64,000 bases of DNA from positions 5,924,312 to 5,988,311 of the forward strand of contig NC_092675.1 in assembly GCF_964355755.1 (NCBI RefSeq). The letters run 5' to 3'. The position numbers and the translations under genes are program-made. The notes below the pieces were generated by a model. It was not told the DNA's origin. It did not search any database and saw only the letters and a list, made by a program, of their open reading frames with translations. Numbering within the stretch: position 1 is the stretch's first letter; each line of letters opens with the position of its first letter. This document shows positions 13,001 through 23,517 of the stretch, in pieces. Source of the stretch: Antedon mediterranea (lineage: Eukaryota > Echinodermata > Crinoidea > Comatulida > Antedonidae).

Positions 13001-16000
13001 ATTTTGTATTCCTTTGTAGATTTGGTATAATGAAAGTGATGTAGTAGCAAGTTGGAAGGCTTTCCTCAAAGCTGTAGACAAAGTAAAAATCTCTAGATTA
13101 TTCAGGTCAGTATAATCCAGTGATATGTAAAGCCGAAGGCTAGATGGTAATCTTCTAATGTTATCGCGGCTTAAAAGTGATTCTCCATGGAGAGGAAAAA
13201 ACTAACAAGATGGCGGCTGCAATCGACCAATCAGATATGCACTACGCAGTACGCACTACTACGCCTGTGTTGAGCCTATCTGCGTGAGAACGATACGCAA
13301 CGCAGCGCGTTAAGCGTATAAACGCGAACGCATTCTATGATCCTCATATACAAAAAATGCTATATTACCAAGAAATTATTAATCTATTGCGATTAACAAT
13401 AATTATATTTAATATTATAAAAACTTCACTGTGCTTTGACAAGAATATGTGTGTGAATTTATGTGGTGTTAATGTATTATTTTAGATTATTATTTTTTAT
13501 ATTAAATAATGTTTTTGAACACATTTACGACCGCCATCTTGTTGGTTCCCCTCCTGTTGGAATCAATTTTCAGTCTGGAGTGTGCCTTCTAGCCTTCGGC
13601 TTAATATCTCGATGGTATAATCAATTTAATTAATACAATATTTGCTTGATCTTTATGAAAGTGATAAAAGATTAACTTAAATTGATTGATTTTTACTATG
13701 TTAAGTTTTGTCTACACTATCAAACTTTATGTGACAAAAAAAAATTTGAGGTGCCCGTATATGGACATGATGATGTCATATCACTACCATATTTAAGCAG
13801 ACACTACCATATTTGGGCACATCACACATTTTTTGTCAAACTAGTTTGATATTATGTAAACAGAGCTATACTACTTCTTTTCATGTGCAATTTTTTTTAT
13901 ACCTTGAATTTTATATTTATATCTTATACTATTATATATACTTTGTTATGAACAAATACATTTTTTATGTTGTGCTTCACAAAATCAGCGTCATAAGCCA
14001 TGCAATTTTCAATTGTTAAAATTATTTCAGATCTAACATATTAAAAATCAGAATTGTGCTTGCACTCGTTTGCATACAGTAGCTACATCGTTGTCGTATC
14101 TGTTCTTAAATTTTTACTACAGCCCTGAAATAAATGAAATTATTATTGTTTTATACCCTTATTAAATCTTAGAAGCATAGCATAGGCATCCCAAATAAGA
14201 TTATATCTGTAAATTGTTGGCTTTTAAACCTGTTTTGTGTCTATTTTTAAGGTATGATATTGTTGATGTCACACGACAGGTACTTCAGGATGTTGCATAT
14301 CATGTTTACACTAACATAATGAATGGATATAAAACAAACAATTACACAGCTGTTGAGTGAGTTTTTCTTTGATATTGTCTGAACTTATTGTGGTCTCTCT
14401 GTCAAATAAGTGGATGTAATTATTATTATTATTACATTTTGACGATAAAGAAATGTGTAATATCTCTTTACTTCTTGAATCTAGTACTTATGGTGATATG
14501 TTACTTGAGTTGCTGTTGGACATGGATAGAATACTATCTTCTCATGAGGACTGGTTGCTAGGGAAATGGCTTGTTGCGGCCAAGCTGCTTGCTACCAATG
14601 CTGAGGTAATCAATGACAATATTAAGCAATGATTAAAAAAATAAATCAGGAAATAGAGTTGAGCATTCTTACACCTACGCACCCTGATATAAAATGTCTG
14701 GATGTACTTCAATTCAATTCCATTATTTTATTTTCGTCAAACACTCTGTTTCAAAAATTGTCTTGCGTGTCACTTACATAAGTATGATAAAATGAGTAAA
14801 ATATAGACAGTACGACACCAAAGGATAAAAAACAAATGCAAATACTAAATTTTAAGAAATGTACAAGTAGCTAAACTCCTGTAGCTAAGCTTATTGATAA
14901 GAATGAATGACTGGTTCTTAAAGCTCTGTCTACACTATCAAACTTTATGTGACAACATAATTTGATGTGCCAATATAAGGATATGATGGTGTCATATCAC
15001 TATCATATTTGGGCACATCATACTGATGATACAGATGATGATAATTAAGTTTTTAATCTCTTTTTATTTTTAGGAACAGAAGCTATATGAGTTCAATGCC
15101 AGAAATCAAATTACTCTTTGGGGTCCCAATGGTGAGGTAGGTATACATGTCCTTGCAACATCTTACTCAGTAACAGATAAAGCATTTTACCTAATAGGCA
15201 TAGATCCAACTTCGTCACAGTTCATCCCACATCACTGATTCAAATAGCAATGTTATAAGAAAGTATATATTTATTTTCTTGAAAATCATAATTTTCTAAA
15301 AAACTTGTGTTGAATTCTGTACACTGTAGTACAACTAAGTAGAACCTCTAGAAACGGGACACCTTCAGGACCCAATAAAGTGTCCCTTTAATAGGGGTGT
15401 CGTCTTATTAGTGGTTGACAATGATATTAAATTATATGTTGCCCCTTGTTTGTCTAAAGTGTACCCTTAATAAGATTAATTTGGGTTCTCTACTGTATTA
15501 GTGTTTATTATATAAAAGTGTAATAACAACTTATTACTTTAAAGTATTAAAATACTTTATAGAGAATTGTACTATTTTATTTCTATTTATCTTAGATTCT
15601 GGACTATGGAAATAAACAATGGGGAGGTTTACTTAAATCGTAAGTACAATAAGTATACATAGATTGTTAGTTTTTCTTTTCCTTATAAATCCAAAACTTT
15701 ATGTTGAAATTTTATTTTGTAATTGGAAGAACATTTGTTTTTTAGAGTTTTTATAATCGTTATCTACATTATGCTATATACAGTCAGGAAAGAGTGATTT
15801 CGCTCTTCCCTGATACATATTTTGATTTACATATTTTTATATACATATTTTTTAATATTGTGCATTTATCTTTATTTAGTTATTATTATGATCGATGGAA
15901 ACTGTACATAGATACACTACTGAATTGTGTAGTGACAAAGCATAAATTCAACCAAACAGTCTTCAATGAGCAAAGCCTAATGTTAGGTCAAGCTTGGACC

Positions 16001-16537
16001 AAAGATACAACAATTTATCCAGTCATTCCTACAGGTTGGTGTCTAAATTTATTTTGTTTACGTTGGTTTTTTTTTCTCTTTTGTGGGGGCAGCCCACTTT
16101 TATTGCACAGATTGTGCTTTGTTTGAATACTTTGATAACATTTTCAAAGTCTTACATTGATAAATAAAGACATTTTGAACATAATATTTCTCTCATGATT
16201 TACATGAATTATATGATCAAAAAACAAACTAATATATGTTACAACGTTGTTGACAGTTATCAGTGTCACTCTTTTGCCAACTCAAATTGAGTGCTCTATA
16301 TACATATACTATTCAATTTATTTATTTCCCTCATTGGCACTGACAAAATTGGCAGGTATTTTATCATCTGCTGATTCTTGAGTACATTTGAATTTAAACA
16401 TATTTTTTCTATTTATAATGTGGTTTTATTTTATAGGGGATACTATTGAGATATCAAGACAACTATACAGTAAATATGAAACCAGTTTCAAGGAAATCAA
16501 TCGGAAAATAAGGAAACAACATGAAAGAAAGCAATGA
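4008..16537 (+). CDS. NAGLU: Alpha-N-acetylglucosaminidase (GH89), 19 exons
   Basis: This lysosomal enzyme removes terminal alpha-linked N-acetylglucosamine from heparan sulfate. Exons: 4008-4071, 4178-4341, 5058-5239, 5852-6070, 6613-6774, 7239-7304, 7882-7945, 8101-8174, 9850-10006, 10780-10929, 11732-11874, 12312-12465, 13020-13105, 14252-14356, 14485-14605, 15074-15136, 15596-15639, 15880-16034, 16437-16537. All introns are GT-AG, phases agree throughout, and the sum is 757 codons plus stop, close to the 743 residues of the human enzyme. The start has A at -3 and an in-frame TAA two codons upstream. Residues about 7-19 form a hydrophobic signal peptide. Family blocks include [46 protein letters not shown] and LWGPNGEILDY. 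The two glutamates matching the reported catalytic pair are E326 (FNEM) and E455 (SPEGI). Introns carry many MITEs and SINEs but none breaks an exon. Confidence 0.96.
5500..5592 (-). mobile_element. SINE fragment (family S2) in NAGLU intron 3
   Basis: It matches the middle of the SINE at 12607-12897, sharing the block reading GAGAGAGGCAAACGTAAG and the following segment about rapid-access order. The tRNA-like head is degraded and the tail is missing. Confidence 0.5.
6113..6552 (+). repeat. (TAC)n microsatellite in NAGLU intron 4
   Basis: About 440 bp of interrupted trinucleotide TAC/ACT repeat, with occasional TTG, TGC and AAT interruptions and an imperfectly repeated segment containing TACAATACTACCAAGTAC at about 6150 and 6530. 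It leaves a long Leu/Tyr-rich open frame that is an artefact of the repeat. Confidence 0.95.
6835..6998. mobile_element. MITE-A copy 1 (NAGLU intron 5)
   Basis: This is the first copy of the commonest repeat in the window. The family is about 130-165 bp long with terminal inverted repeats reading AGCTCTGTCTACACTATCAA on the left and their complement on the right. The inside holds GTGATGTGCCC, TATATGGACATGATG and TATCACTACCATATTTGGGC, and is itself partly palindromic. There is no open frame. Copies sit in introns of all four genes and between genes. Confidence 0.85.
7465..7704. mobile_element. 240-bp inverted-repeat element (NAGLU intron 6)
   Basis: The ends TACCGTATATCCTCTGGTA and TACCTGAGGATATACCGTA form an imperfect 19-bp inverted repeat, and the inner arms (ATAATCTCACCC with GGTGGGATTAAA) continue it. 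It is non-coding. Confidence 0.65.
8245..8603. repeat. Tandem repeat of the left end of MITE-B
   Basis: About four imperfect units of roughly 80 bp, each with ATGTGAAATGAACGAGGGGA, TATATATTTCAACACCATGG and CCCCTATTTAAGGGACACC. The array starts with AGTAAAACTCCTCCTTTGGG, which is also how the MITE-B copy at 51879 starts, so it appears to be an amplified left end of that element. It lies in NAGLU intron 8. Confidence 0.8.
8657..9012. repeat. Tandem duplication of about 175 bp (NAGLU intron 8)
   Basis: Two adjacent copies, about 8657-8828 and 8829-9012, share ATCTGGGCATTTAAAATTCA near the start and TTATGTACAAGCTGAT at the end, with scattered substitutions and a short AT-rich insertion in the second. 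Neither copy contains an exon. Confidence 0.8.
9229..9572. mobile_element. MITE-J copy 1 (NAGLU intron 8)
   Basis: Ends read AAGATGTATTGTCCCCC and GGGACAATACATCTTTA, an inverted repeat, with a second copy at 30254-30537. Both contain CTATTGGCTGGCAGC-like and AAAATGACAAAATAAAT-like blocks. The element is non-coding and AT-rich. Confidence 0.65.
10042..10406. mobile_element. Inverted-repeat element with poly-C core (NAGLU intron 9)
   Basis: The left end TACCGTATTGTTTCTAATAA and the right end TTATTAGAACCAATACGGTA are inverted repeats that continue into AACGCCCC and GGGGCGTT. The inside has a run of fourteen C residues around 10341-10354. It is non-coding. Confidence 0.75.
11354..11595. mobile_element. 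Fold-back element carrying a CRE-like site (NAGLU intron 10)
   Basis: Arms of about 52 bp pair CCGTACAGCCATCGCCGTAA at the left with TTACGGCGACGGCAGTACGG at the right. The left arm includes TGACGTCA (11383-11390), the palindromic cAMP-response element core; the right arm has TGATGTCA at the matching place. It is GC-richer than its surroundings and non-coding. Confidence 0.75.
12607..12897 (-). mobile_element. tRNA-derived SINE, family S2, full copy
   Basis: Read on the minus strand it begins with a tRNA-like head: an A-box-like TGGCGCAGTGTGTTGGA and a perfect B box GGTTCGAATCC (about 12837-12847). A conserved body (CACCCAGGTGTATAAATGGG) and a tail ending ATATAAATCCAGGATATTAT with (ATT)n follow. 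It occupies NAGLU intron 12. The head is an internal RNA polymerase III promoter and not a functional tRNA. Confidence 0.8.
13129..13602. mobile_element. Fold-back element of about 470 bp (NAGLU intron 13)
   Basis: The ends AAGCCGAAGGCTAGA and TCTAGCCTTCGGCTT are perfect inverted repeats, and homology continues for about 90 bp per arm, including AACAAGATGGCGG on the left and CCGCCATCTTGTTGG on the right. It begins 24 bp after the end of NAGLU exon 13. Non-coding; the middle is AT-rich. Confidence 0.8.
13702..13867. mobile_element. MITE-A copy 2 (NAGLU intron 13)
   Basis: Full-length copy. The left end is diverged to AAGTTTTGTCTACACTATC and the right end has TATTATGTAAACAGAGCT. Confidence 0.85.
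14920..15022. mobile_element. MITE-A copy 3, right end missing (NAGLU intron 15)
   Basis: A well-kept left half running to GGGCACATCATACT. The right terminal repeat is absent. It ends about 50 bp before exon 16. Confidence 0.75.
15337..15500. mobile_element. MITE-B copy (NAGLU intron 16)
   Basis: It opens with AGTAGAACCTCTAGAAACGG, passes through CACCTTCAGGACCCAATAAA and ends GGGTTCTCTACTGTATTA. These are the two ends seen in the copies at 27325, 46300 and 51879. Non-coding. Confidence 0.7.
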
Positions 16538-16699
16538 GCAATTTATATAATTGGTATTCCCAATAAGCCATTTGTTTAAGTTACAAAAGATTGAATTTCT
16601 CAGAACTTATTTTCTTTAAATTTTATAAGAAACTTGTTTTTTTTAATACAAATATTGAACCTATACAGTTTATGTTCAAACATATGATATCCAATCTCT

Positions 16700-16705
16700 A
16701 ATAAA
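16700..16705 (+). other. Candidate polyadenylation signal for NAGLU
   Basis: AATAAA 163 bp after the stop codon. A second one at 16825-16830 is an equally possible choice. Confidence 0.4.
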
Positions 16706-17816
16706 ATAATGTACAATATAAAATACATTTTGTTATTTGCACTTTACTATGATTTATATTATTTAATGTAGTTGCTGGTCACTAGTTTCTTTTTTTTTAT
16801 TTTATATATAATTATTATTATCAGAATAAATAAATGTTTGTGTGTTATAGTGATTATAAATAGATAATTGAACTATAGAGTATCAGATATGCAAGGATAT
16901 TTCAATGTATTGAGTAGTATACACCTTTTTTGGTCATATCATACGTACAATTGTCATTGAATTTCAAATAGATGTTTCGAAATTGGTTTCAGCAGAGCAT
17001 TGCAATATCAAAGATTATACAATCTTTGCTATAATTATGAACAGCGCCGCCTTTCCGATTTTTCACGAAAAAAAAAATCTTTCAAGCGTGAACTAAACAA
17101 CATAAACTTTTACAAGTAAGAAGGAGAGAAAAAAAGATTTAATCTGGTCAGAAAGTCATGTAAGATTTAATTAAGATGATTAATAATATCACAATTGATA
17201 AAGGTTGCTCATGATTCTATGTAATGTAGTCAAGGCGGCCTAGGCTAGACAGAGATGCTTATAGCCTAGCCTAGGCTATATGTTGTTGTAGGCCAGACGT
17301 GGCAGGCTTACTTACTTACTAACTAGTACTAGTCTAGGCCTAGCCTTCTACTACTAGGGCCAGGCATAGGCCTAGACCATGGTCCAACTAGCCAGTAGGT
17401 AGGGCCCTCTTAACTCATAGTAAGCAAGCTAATAGGCTGGCAGAGAGACTATAAGCCTAAGTAAGGATGAATAGATGAGAGAAAGACTCTTAGTATAGTC
17501 TTACTTACTTTACTTATACTTATAATAGTATGTGTCTTACTTTTGTAAAAAGGATTTCAGAAAACAACATTATTTGTATTAATAAAAAAATTAGATATTA
17601 AAACATAATTTAAAGATTTCAATAGTCCATGCATCAAATTCGTTTCCCATCGACAAAGTCTATGTCCTTAATTTTTTTCTGTCAGCACAGGTTGGTCAAC
17701 TTGCAATAGAAAATAATAATTTACATGCATGGTTGACCATGCCGATAGATCATATAGCTTTTTACACTTATTTTTAAATTATTTTAGAATCTCAAGGAAT
17801 ATTCTGATACCAATTA
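16706..17816. other. NAGLU to PKDCC-like intergenic region
   Basis: The first part is AT-rich and probably includes the NAGLU 3' end. Positions about 17225-17480 are a CTAG/AGGCCTA-rich tract like that upstream of NAGLU. The sequence ATTATTTTAG at about 17778-17787, 30 bp before the next start codon, could be a splice acceptor, so the PKDCC-like gene may have a non-coding first exon in this region. Confidence 0.45.
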
Positions 17817-20800
17817 ATGAAGACTAAACACATATGGCGTCTGTTGATGTTGTTGTTCCTGCTCACCATACTCTTTGTAGTTGAGTCCATTCTTTTACTC
17901 CCTATCCAATGGAACACAAATAGTCAATCCCGTCCAATGGCAAAAAGTCGTCAGGAGCGTGAATCAAAGATTGAGCATGCTATTTTTCGGCACAAACTCA
18001 TTCAAGCAAAACGAAACAGATCGAAAAACAGCGTGGCCATTGATTCAACAAGCCTCCACCTACCAAAACATTTGCTACCTCCAAAAAAGGCCAATACCTC
18101 ATTTTCTAATATTGCCTCTCGGATGCTAGACTGTGAAGATGTTCTTGAGATGAGTTTAGTAAAACGAATCGGCAGGGGTACTACCAAAGAGGTATGGAAA
18201 GCAACTTATCAGGGTAAAGAAGTTGCCATTAAGATGGTCTCTCATTCTGTTGCTGATATCAAGATGTGTATGAACAGAATAGGAAATCAAGATAGAGAGG
18301 AACAGCGAAGGTGCTATATATTTGCCAATTACAAACTAATGAAGGAGATATCATTACTAATGGATTTAAAACATTCTAACATAATCAAGGTATGTCAAAA
18401 AAGATACGAGAGCTTTTGATTTGCAATAAGACCTACAAATTGATGTGTCATCTGCACCTACAAACCGCCAAAACTGTGACAGACAATATAGTGATAATGA
18501 ACATCTCAACATGCGCACAATAACTTGACATTCTGTAACTTATTCCTTCTTAGGTCAACGATTGTTGATCCCTTTTCGAGTATAATTTCACCTCTAAAGC
18601 TCTGTCTACAAAAAAAGTGTAATGTACCAAAATTAACTATGGTTAATATGCAATCAGATTACCTCAGTACCCCTAATTTTCACCAAATTTATATCTATGC
18701 CCCCTGGGACTTATACGGTATATATTTTTTAGTTGAGAGTGTTACTTACAGTACTGTGTGTATTTTTAATTAATTTTGGTTGGATTTTTTTTTTCCTCAG
18801 ATTCTTGGGTATTGCATTCTTCAAGATGAGTCAATATTTGGCGATGATCACAGTATAGTGTCTGTTGTTGAGATTGGCGACAGGCTAAGCAAGAGAAAGG
18901 TTATGAATATGCCATGGTCACAGCGAATACAGGTACACAGTTTTTAATGTTTTTAGATTTCTTTATTCTGATGCTGAAAACTGTTCATCAATACTATCAA
19001 TCAATATATAATGTATATTTTGAGGTTTGCTGCTGAATTTTGAAGTATTGTTTTAAAAGTTTGTTGAAAAAGCTTTAGATTTTAGGTGAGAGGTTGAGGT
19101 TAGTGAAAAGCATGAGATTTAGTTGAGAGCTTGAAGTTGGTGAAAAATCGCGAGATTTTAGGTGACAGCCTGAGGTTGGGGCAAAAACTTGATCCTCGCA
19201 CCAAGTGCGTGAGACTTGACGTTTTTGACTTTCATTATTATCATTTTAAACCTCAAAAAAATGGAAAAAAGGAGGTAGAAAAACAATAAAATCAAAGTAA
19301 AAACAATACAATTATACAGTATTATAGTAATATTTATTTTTATTTAAAAACAGCATTAAACAAACTCTTTTTCCAAGGAGTGGCAAAATAGGAAGTGTTG
19401 CTACAGTAGGCGTGCCACATCAATACTTAAAACATACATAATTCACTTAAAAACATTTAAATATACAGTACATTACAGTACAGAATATACTCAATTTAAA
19501 AAATGTATTCTTTTTTTTTTCTCTAACTTTTATTTTACTTACTCTGAATGCGCCTTCACTGTTTCAAAAGTGTGGCTTCCAAATAAATTATTATTAAATT
19601 ATTATTATTCATTTCTTAACAGTTCAGCATAGATGTATTAACATTGTTACATCATCTAGAGACGTCTTCTATTGGTTCACTCCTATTGGCCGATTTTAAG
19701 ATAAGCCAGATGGTGATAGTGAATGGCACCATGAAACTAGCAGACTTGGATGACATAGCTCCAGAAGAAACCAACTGTACTCAAGATTCCCATTGCCATT
19801 TTGGAAATAGAAACTTAGGTATGTATGTAAGTGAGCGGTTAAGACAGTGGAACCGTAATTACGTAGCCATAACATCGTCAGGGGTTCGAGGCTCACTCAC
19901 TCCATGGTTCTGGTGGTAGAACGAGTCTTCTCACATAAGGACTATAAACCGTAGGTCCAGAGACAAGTAGGAGGTTACCCCAGTGTATTAGTACAACACA
20001 GCCACTGATCATAACTGGGCCCTCTTGGAGACCAGTCTTTGACTGAAGAGGTCGCCCAGTATAAATAAAATATTTCAATTAAGATATTTCAATATACTGC
20101 TTTTGTTTGTAGATGGTGAAATTATTAATGTCAATTTTTTCTTGCTTGAAGTAGGTATTGTTTGATTAGTGGACTTTCAGTTTTGGTTGTTTTTCTTTAG
20201 CTTTCACATTCTCATTTATACATACAGTAATAAGAGAGTGTTGTTGGAGGATGCAAGTCAATAACTTTAGACCCTTTATTTGAAATTCTGACTTGTTGTT
20301 CCTGTTTGAAACATAACATTGAAAGGTTTAAAATATAATATTGAACTATTAGAGAGTCAACTTCTACACAATCACAGTTCAAAAAGCATAAAATATTGTT
20401 GCATGGCATCAGCCCACTATGACGTTGCAGCATCTTGAATTGAACATTATAAATATGAGAACATATTGTTACTTGATGAGCTTTGTATGTAAAAATTTAG
20501 GATTTTATTAAGAAATTATTTCTTTAATATTGACATTCAATGGAATATTAAATATAATTTTAGAAACTGTGGTATTTTTAAAACTAAACAGATATACAGC
20601 GGCCATATTTTATGTTCTATTTGCATAATTCTGCATAAGTTGGCTCTCTAGAAATTTAATAATAATGTTTTTATTGTTTCTATGCACATCACAAAAACAA
20701 AACAAAATTACACTAGTGTAAAATAAAAAGGAAAGTGTGCAAACAGAGGCCAAAATAAGTCGAAACCTGTGGTGCCCATCTCCATTTCTTTAGCGTTTGG

Positions 20801-21474
20801 GCCAGACTCCACTAAAGTGTAAGTTTGTTGGGGGTATGCCACTCTTCCCGCCCAAACGAGTCTGATTTACCTTCCCAGTACTTTTTACATACCGGTACCC
20901 ATTTCTATCACCTGGGTGGGGAGGAACAATGTGGATAGAGAATCTTGCTCAAGGACTCAACACTGCAGTGACCGGGCCGAGGCTTGAACCGACAACCTCT
21001 TGATTGCAAGTCTAATGGTCTAACCACTGCTCCACAGTTTGGAGACAAACTTTAATTCATGGCAACCAGATAAATAAAAAAATAAATAAAAAATAAATAC
21101 AATATTGAAGGTATAGTAGTTTTAACATCTGAATTTCTTTGAAGTCTATAGAAGGTTTCCTAGAAGAGTATCAATACTGAACTCTCCACATGTCTTGAAC
21201 CAACCATGCACTTTACTGTAAGTATCAATTGTCACTCTTTGTCATCTCTCTCTTTCTAGGTGTTCAATGTTCATCATCGATGTGCCATGGTAGAAATTCA
21301 AAATTAAACCTTCTGAGTTTTTTCGAAAAGTTCCATGAAATTATTTTTAAAGACGTACCAGATACTCTTGAAACCGAGGTCAAGGCAGCGGTCAAAAAGT
21401 TAGAGAATCTTCAGGTATCCAGCGGTCAACTTGTTGAAATCTTTAAAACATTCCAAAGAAAATTCACCAAATAA
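17817..21474 (+). CDS. PKDCC: PKDCC/VLK-like secretory-pathway protein kinase
   Basis: Members of this family phosphorylate tyrosine on secreted and extracellular proteins in the Golgi lumen and outside the cell. Exons 17817-18389, 18801-18932, 19623-19818 and 21260-21474 join in frame to 371 codons. Residues about 7-30 are a hydrophobic signal or anchor, followed by a basic linker. The kinase domain starts near residue 112: glycine loop IGRGTTKEVWKATY, then VAIK with K139. Instead of HRD there is LLADFKISQ (D259), and instead of DFG there is LADLDD (D276, D278), followed by an EET-C-C pattern as in VLK. A final helical region (residues about 318-371) ends TFQRKFTK. The Cys-rich tail of vertebrate PKDCC is absent. 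The related DIPK/FAM69 and POMK families fit less well. Family call is firm; exact orthology is not. Confidence 0.83.
18595..18640. mobile_element. MITE-A fragment (PKDCC-like intron 1)
   Basis: Only the left terminus AAAGCTCTGTCTACA and a little of the inside (GTGTAATGTACC) remain. Confidence 0.5.
19829..20070 (+). mobile_element. tRNA-derived SINE, family S1, next to a splice donor
   Basis: The head contains GAGCGGTTAAGACAGTGGAA (A-box region) and GGGGTTCGAGGCTCACTCAC (B box). The body has CCATGGTTCTGGTGGTAGAA and GACTATAAACCGTAGGTCCA, and the tail is CCCAGTATAAATAAA. Compared with the copy at 28765 it lacks about six bases in the head and about 45 in the body. It starts roughly 10 bp after the exon 3 boundary of the PKDCC-like gene. 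Confidence 0.85.
20795..21045 (-). mobile_element. tRNA-derived SINE on the minus strand (PKDCC-like intron 3)
   Basis: Minus-strand reading gives an A-box-like TGGAGCAGTGGTTAGACC and a B-box-like GGTTCAAGCCT, then CCTTGAGCAAGATTCTCTAT and a CACCCAGGTGATAGAAATGG block shared in outline with the S2 SINEs. It has its own 3' body. Confidence 0.7.
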
Positions 21475-23517
21475 TTTAATCGTCTCATTTTTATTTTTCC
21501 AATTACATTTTTACGAAACAAATATTTTATGGAAATTTTAACTAATATTATCAAAGTTAAATTAAAAGGTACATTGTTGAAATTATCTATCTTTTCTAAA
21601 AAGGTATATTTTTATTAACTTCATGTTATTGATGAAGAATTTGAATCAATTATATTACATTTCTCTATTTTACTTTCCTTATATGAAATGAATATATAAA
21701 TGAATGACTTGATATTTTGATAAGAAGATAAAAGTCGCTCTGTCTATACTATCAGTAACATTTATTTTATTAAAATCAATTTGTTAAGAATTAAATTATT
21801 GATTCATGGCTATTAGAAAAATAAGCAATAATTACACATAGCTGTACTGTATACTAATATATGTGATAATTTCTAGGTGCTTTGTTTAAATTAAAAGAGT
21901 AGCTCTGTGTTTAACTTTTTGTTTGTTTTATCAAGTATAAACTTTTACACTGTTAATAACCACACATTTTTTTTTCAATATTGATGAAGCAGAACAAGTG
22001 TTTTGAAATAAGCCCATTTTCAAAAAGTTATGGCGTAAAAAGACTTTTTCGTAATGATATTAAATAGGAAATTCACAAAATGTACTCTTTTTTGTAAATG
22101 TGAGAAAATGAAAAATTATTTAACACTAAAGAACAATCAATTTTATGTAGGAAAATATTATTTTTATTACAATTCGTTACCAGTTAATGATAGTAAGTCA
22201 TTGAAAATCAGTGAAATTCTTTATCTTTTAACATTAAAAAAAAAGTCTTTCTTTTCTTATACCACTCACTTATTTGGGGAAATACTTGTTCTTCTTCACC
22301 GCTGTTGAAATAAAAGTGTTACTAATCAATGTTACAAAGGTTTATATTTTAATTTTTAAAACAATAGATATTTTTAAAACTGGGTTATCCTTTAATAATA
22401 TGAACTATGTGGTTTTGAGCCTTAGGTATTAAATACAATTGCAAATTATCTTGCCAAAGGGATTTTCACAACAGTATGTTCTTTTATAAAATAACAATTT
22501 ATTGCCACTAAATTGCAAATAATTATTTTTAATGTAGAAAAGTATGATTACAGTAATTTACCTAGTATTATATTTCTATTGAAATATGTAAGAAAAATAA
22601 TGTATTAATGATAATATTTTAGTTAATTTAGTAGATTTATATATAATTATTACTTATTTGATGGGTGCTTATTATAATATATTATAATATTTGCAATAAA
22701 ATTACCAAACCAGCATTGGGATGGGTGGTGCTGAAATTTGGGTGTTAGAAGTAAATTGGCTCTTTTTTTTATTGGCCATTTTTTGTCCGCCCGTTTTTAT
22801 TAACACTCCTTTTTATTAGGCTTTTTTATGGTCTGCTTTTTTTATTGCCCTTGTTCCTTTTTTTTAAGGGTTCCGTAATTTATAAATAGATGTTCACTAT
22901 GATGAATTTGAAAGTCTGCTAATGTTAGGCTAAGTTGGAACTGAATTTATATGGTGCGTTGATGAAACCTATGTAGGTGCAGGTTGCTTCTAAACTGTGA
23001 CAATTGGCCTTGACTTCTCTCAACAAAATTTAGAGAATTTGCCAATTGATCTTGGTTAATTAAACGTTTACTCATCTATGTTCATAATCATCATAAAAAA
23101 AAACGTTTTTAAAACGGTTTTCAATCATGATAACAATTATATGCTAATTCTATATTGTGTGTTTGATAAAAATGTATTTATACAGATATAATTTTTAATT
23201 TAACTACCATTTTACAAAGTATAGTTTTGAATTAACACAATTGCAATAAATTAAATTATTAGTTACTTATGTCTATAATCTGTATTTATTTTTACTTGGT
23301 TTAGTTGTCTTTTTTTTAAATAGAAGAATATTTTATAACCGTTAATTAAATTCAAGACGTCAGATTCAGTAAAGATAGACAGTCGCACTTGAAGGCACTC
23401 TAGGCGTTCCATATGAACCTTCCAAAATTGCAACACATGGCTCTGCAGCTGCTGCTGTGTCGTGTGTGAGCGAGTGAATTTCAGCAATAAAAGGCATTTA
23501 AATTACACACATACGGA
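21475..23517. other. PKDCC-like to NRDC intergenic region
   Basis: AT-rich DNA with no recognisable gene. A MITE-A remnant (CGCTCTGTCTATACTATC) lies at about 21735. Candidate polyadenylation signals for the PKDCC-like gene are AATAAA at 22309-22314 and 22695-22700. Positions 22740-22870 have repeated TTTTTATTGG and TTTTTATTAG words, apparently simple sequence. Confidence 0.4.

Noticed and set aside
15794-15879. Upstream extension of NAGLU exon 18 as an open frame
   Set aside because: It is intronic; the acceptor at 15878-15879 gives the frame that matches the family.
18002-18187. Antisense open frame over PKDCC-like exon 1
   Set aside because: It is a shadow of the real coding exon on the other strand.
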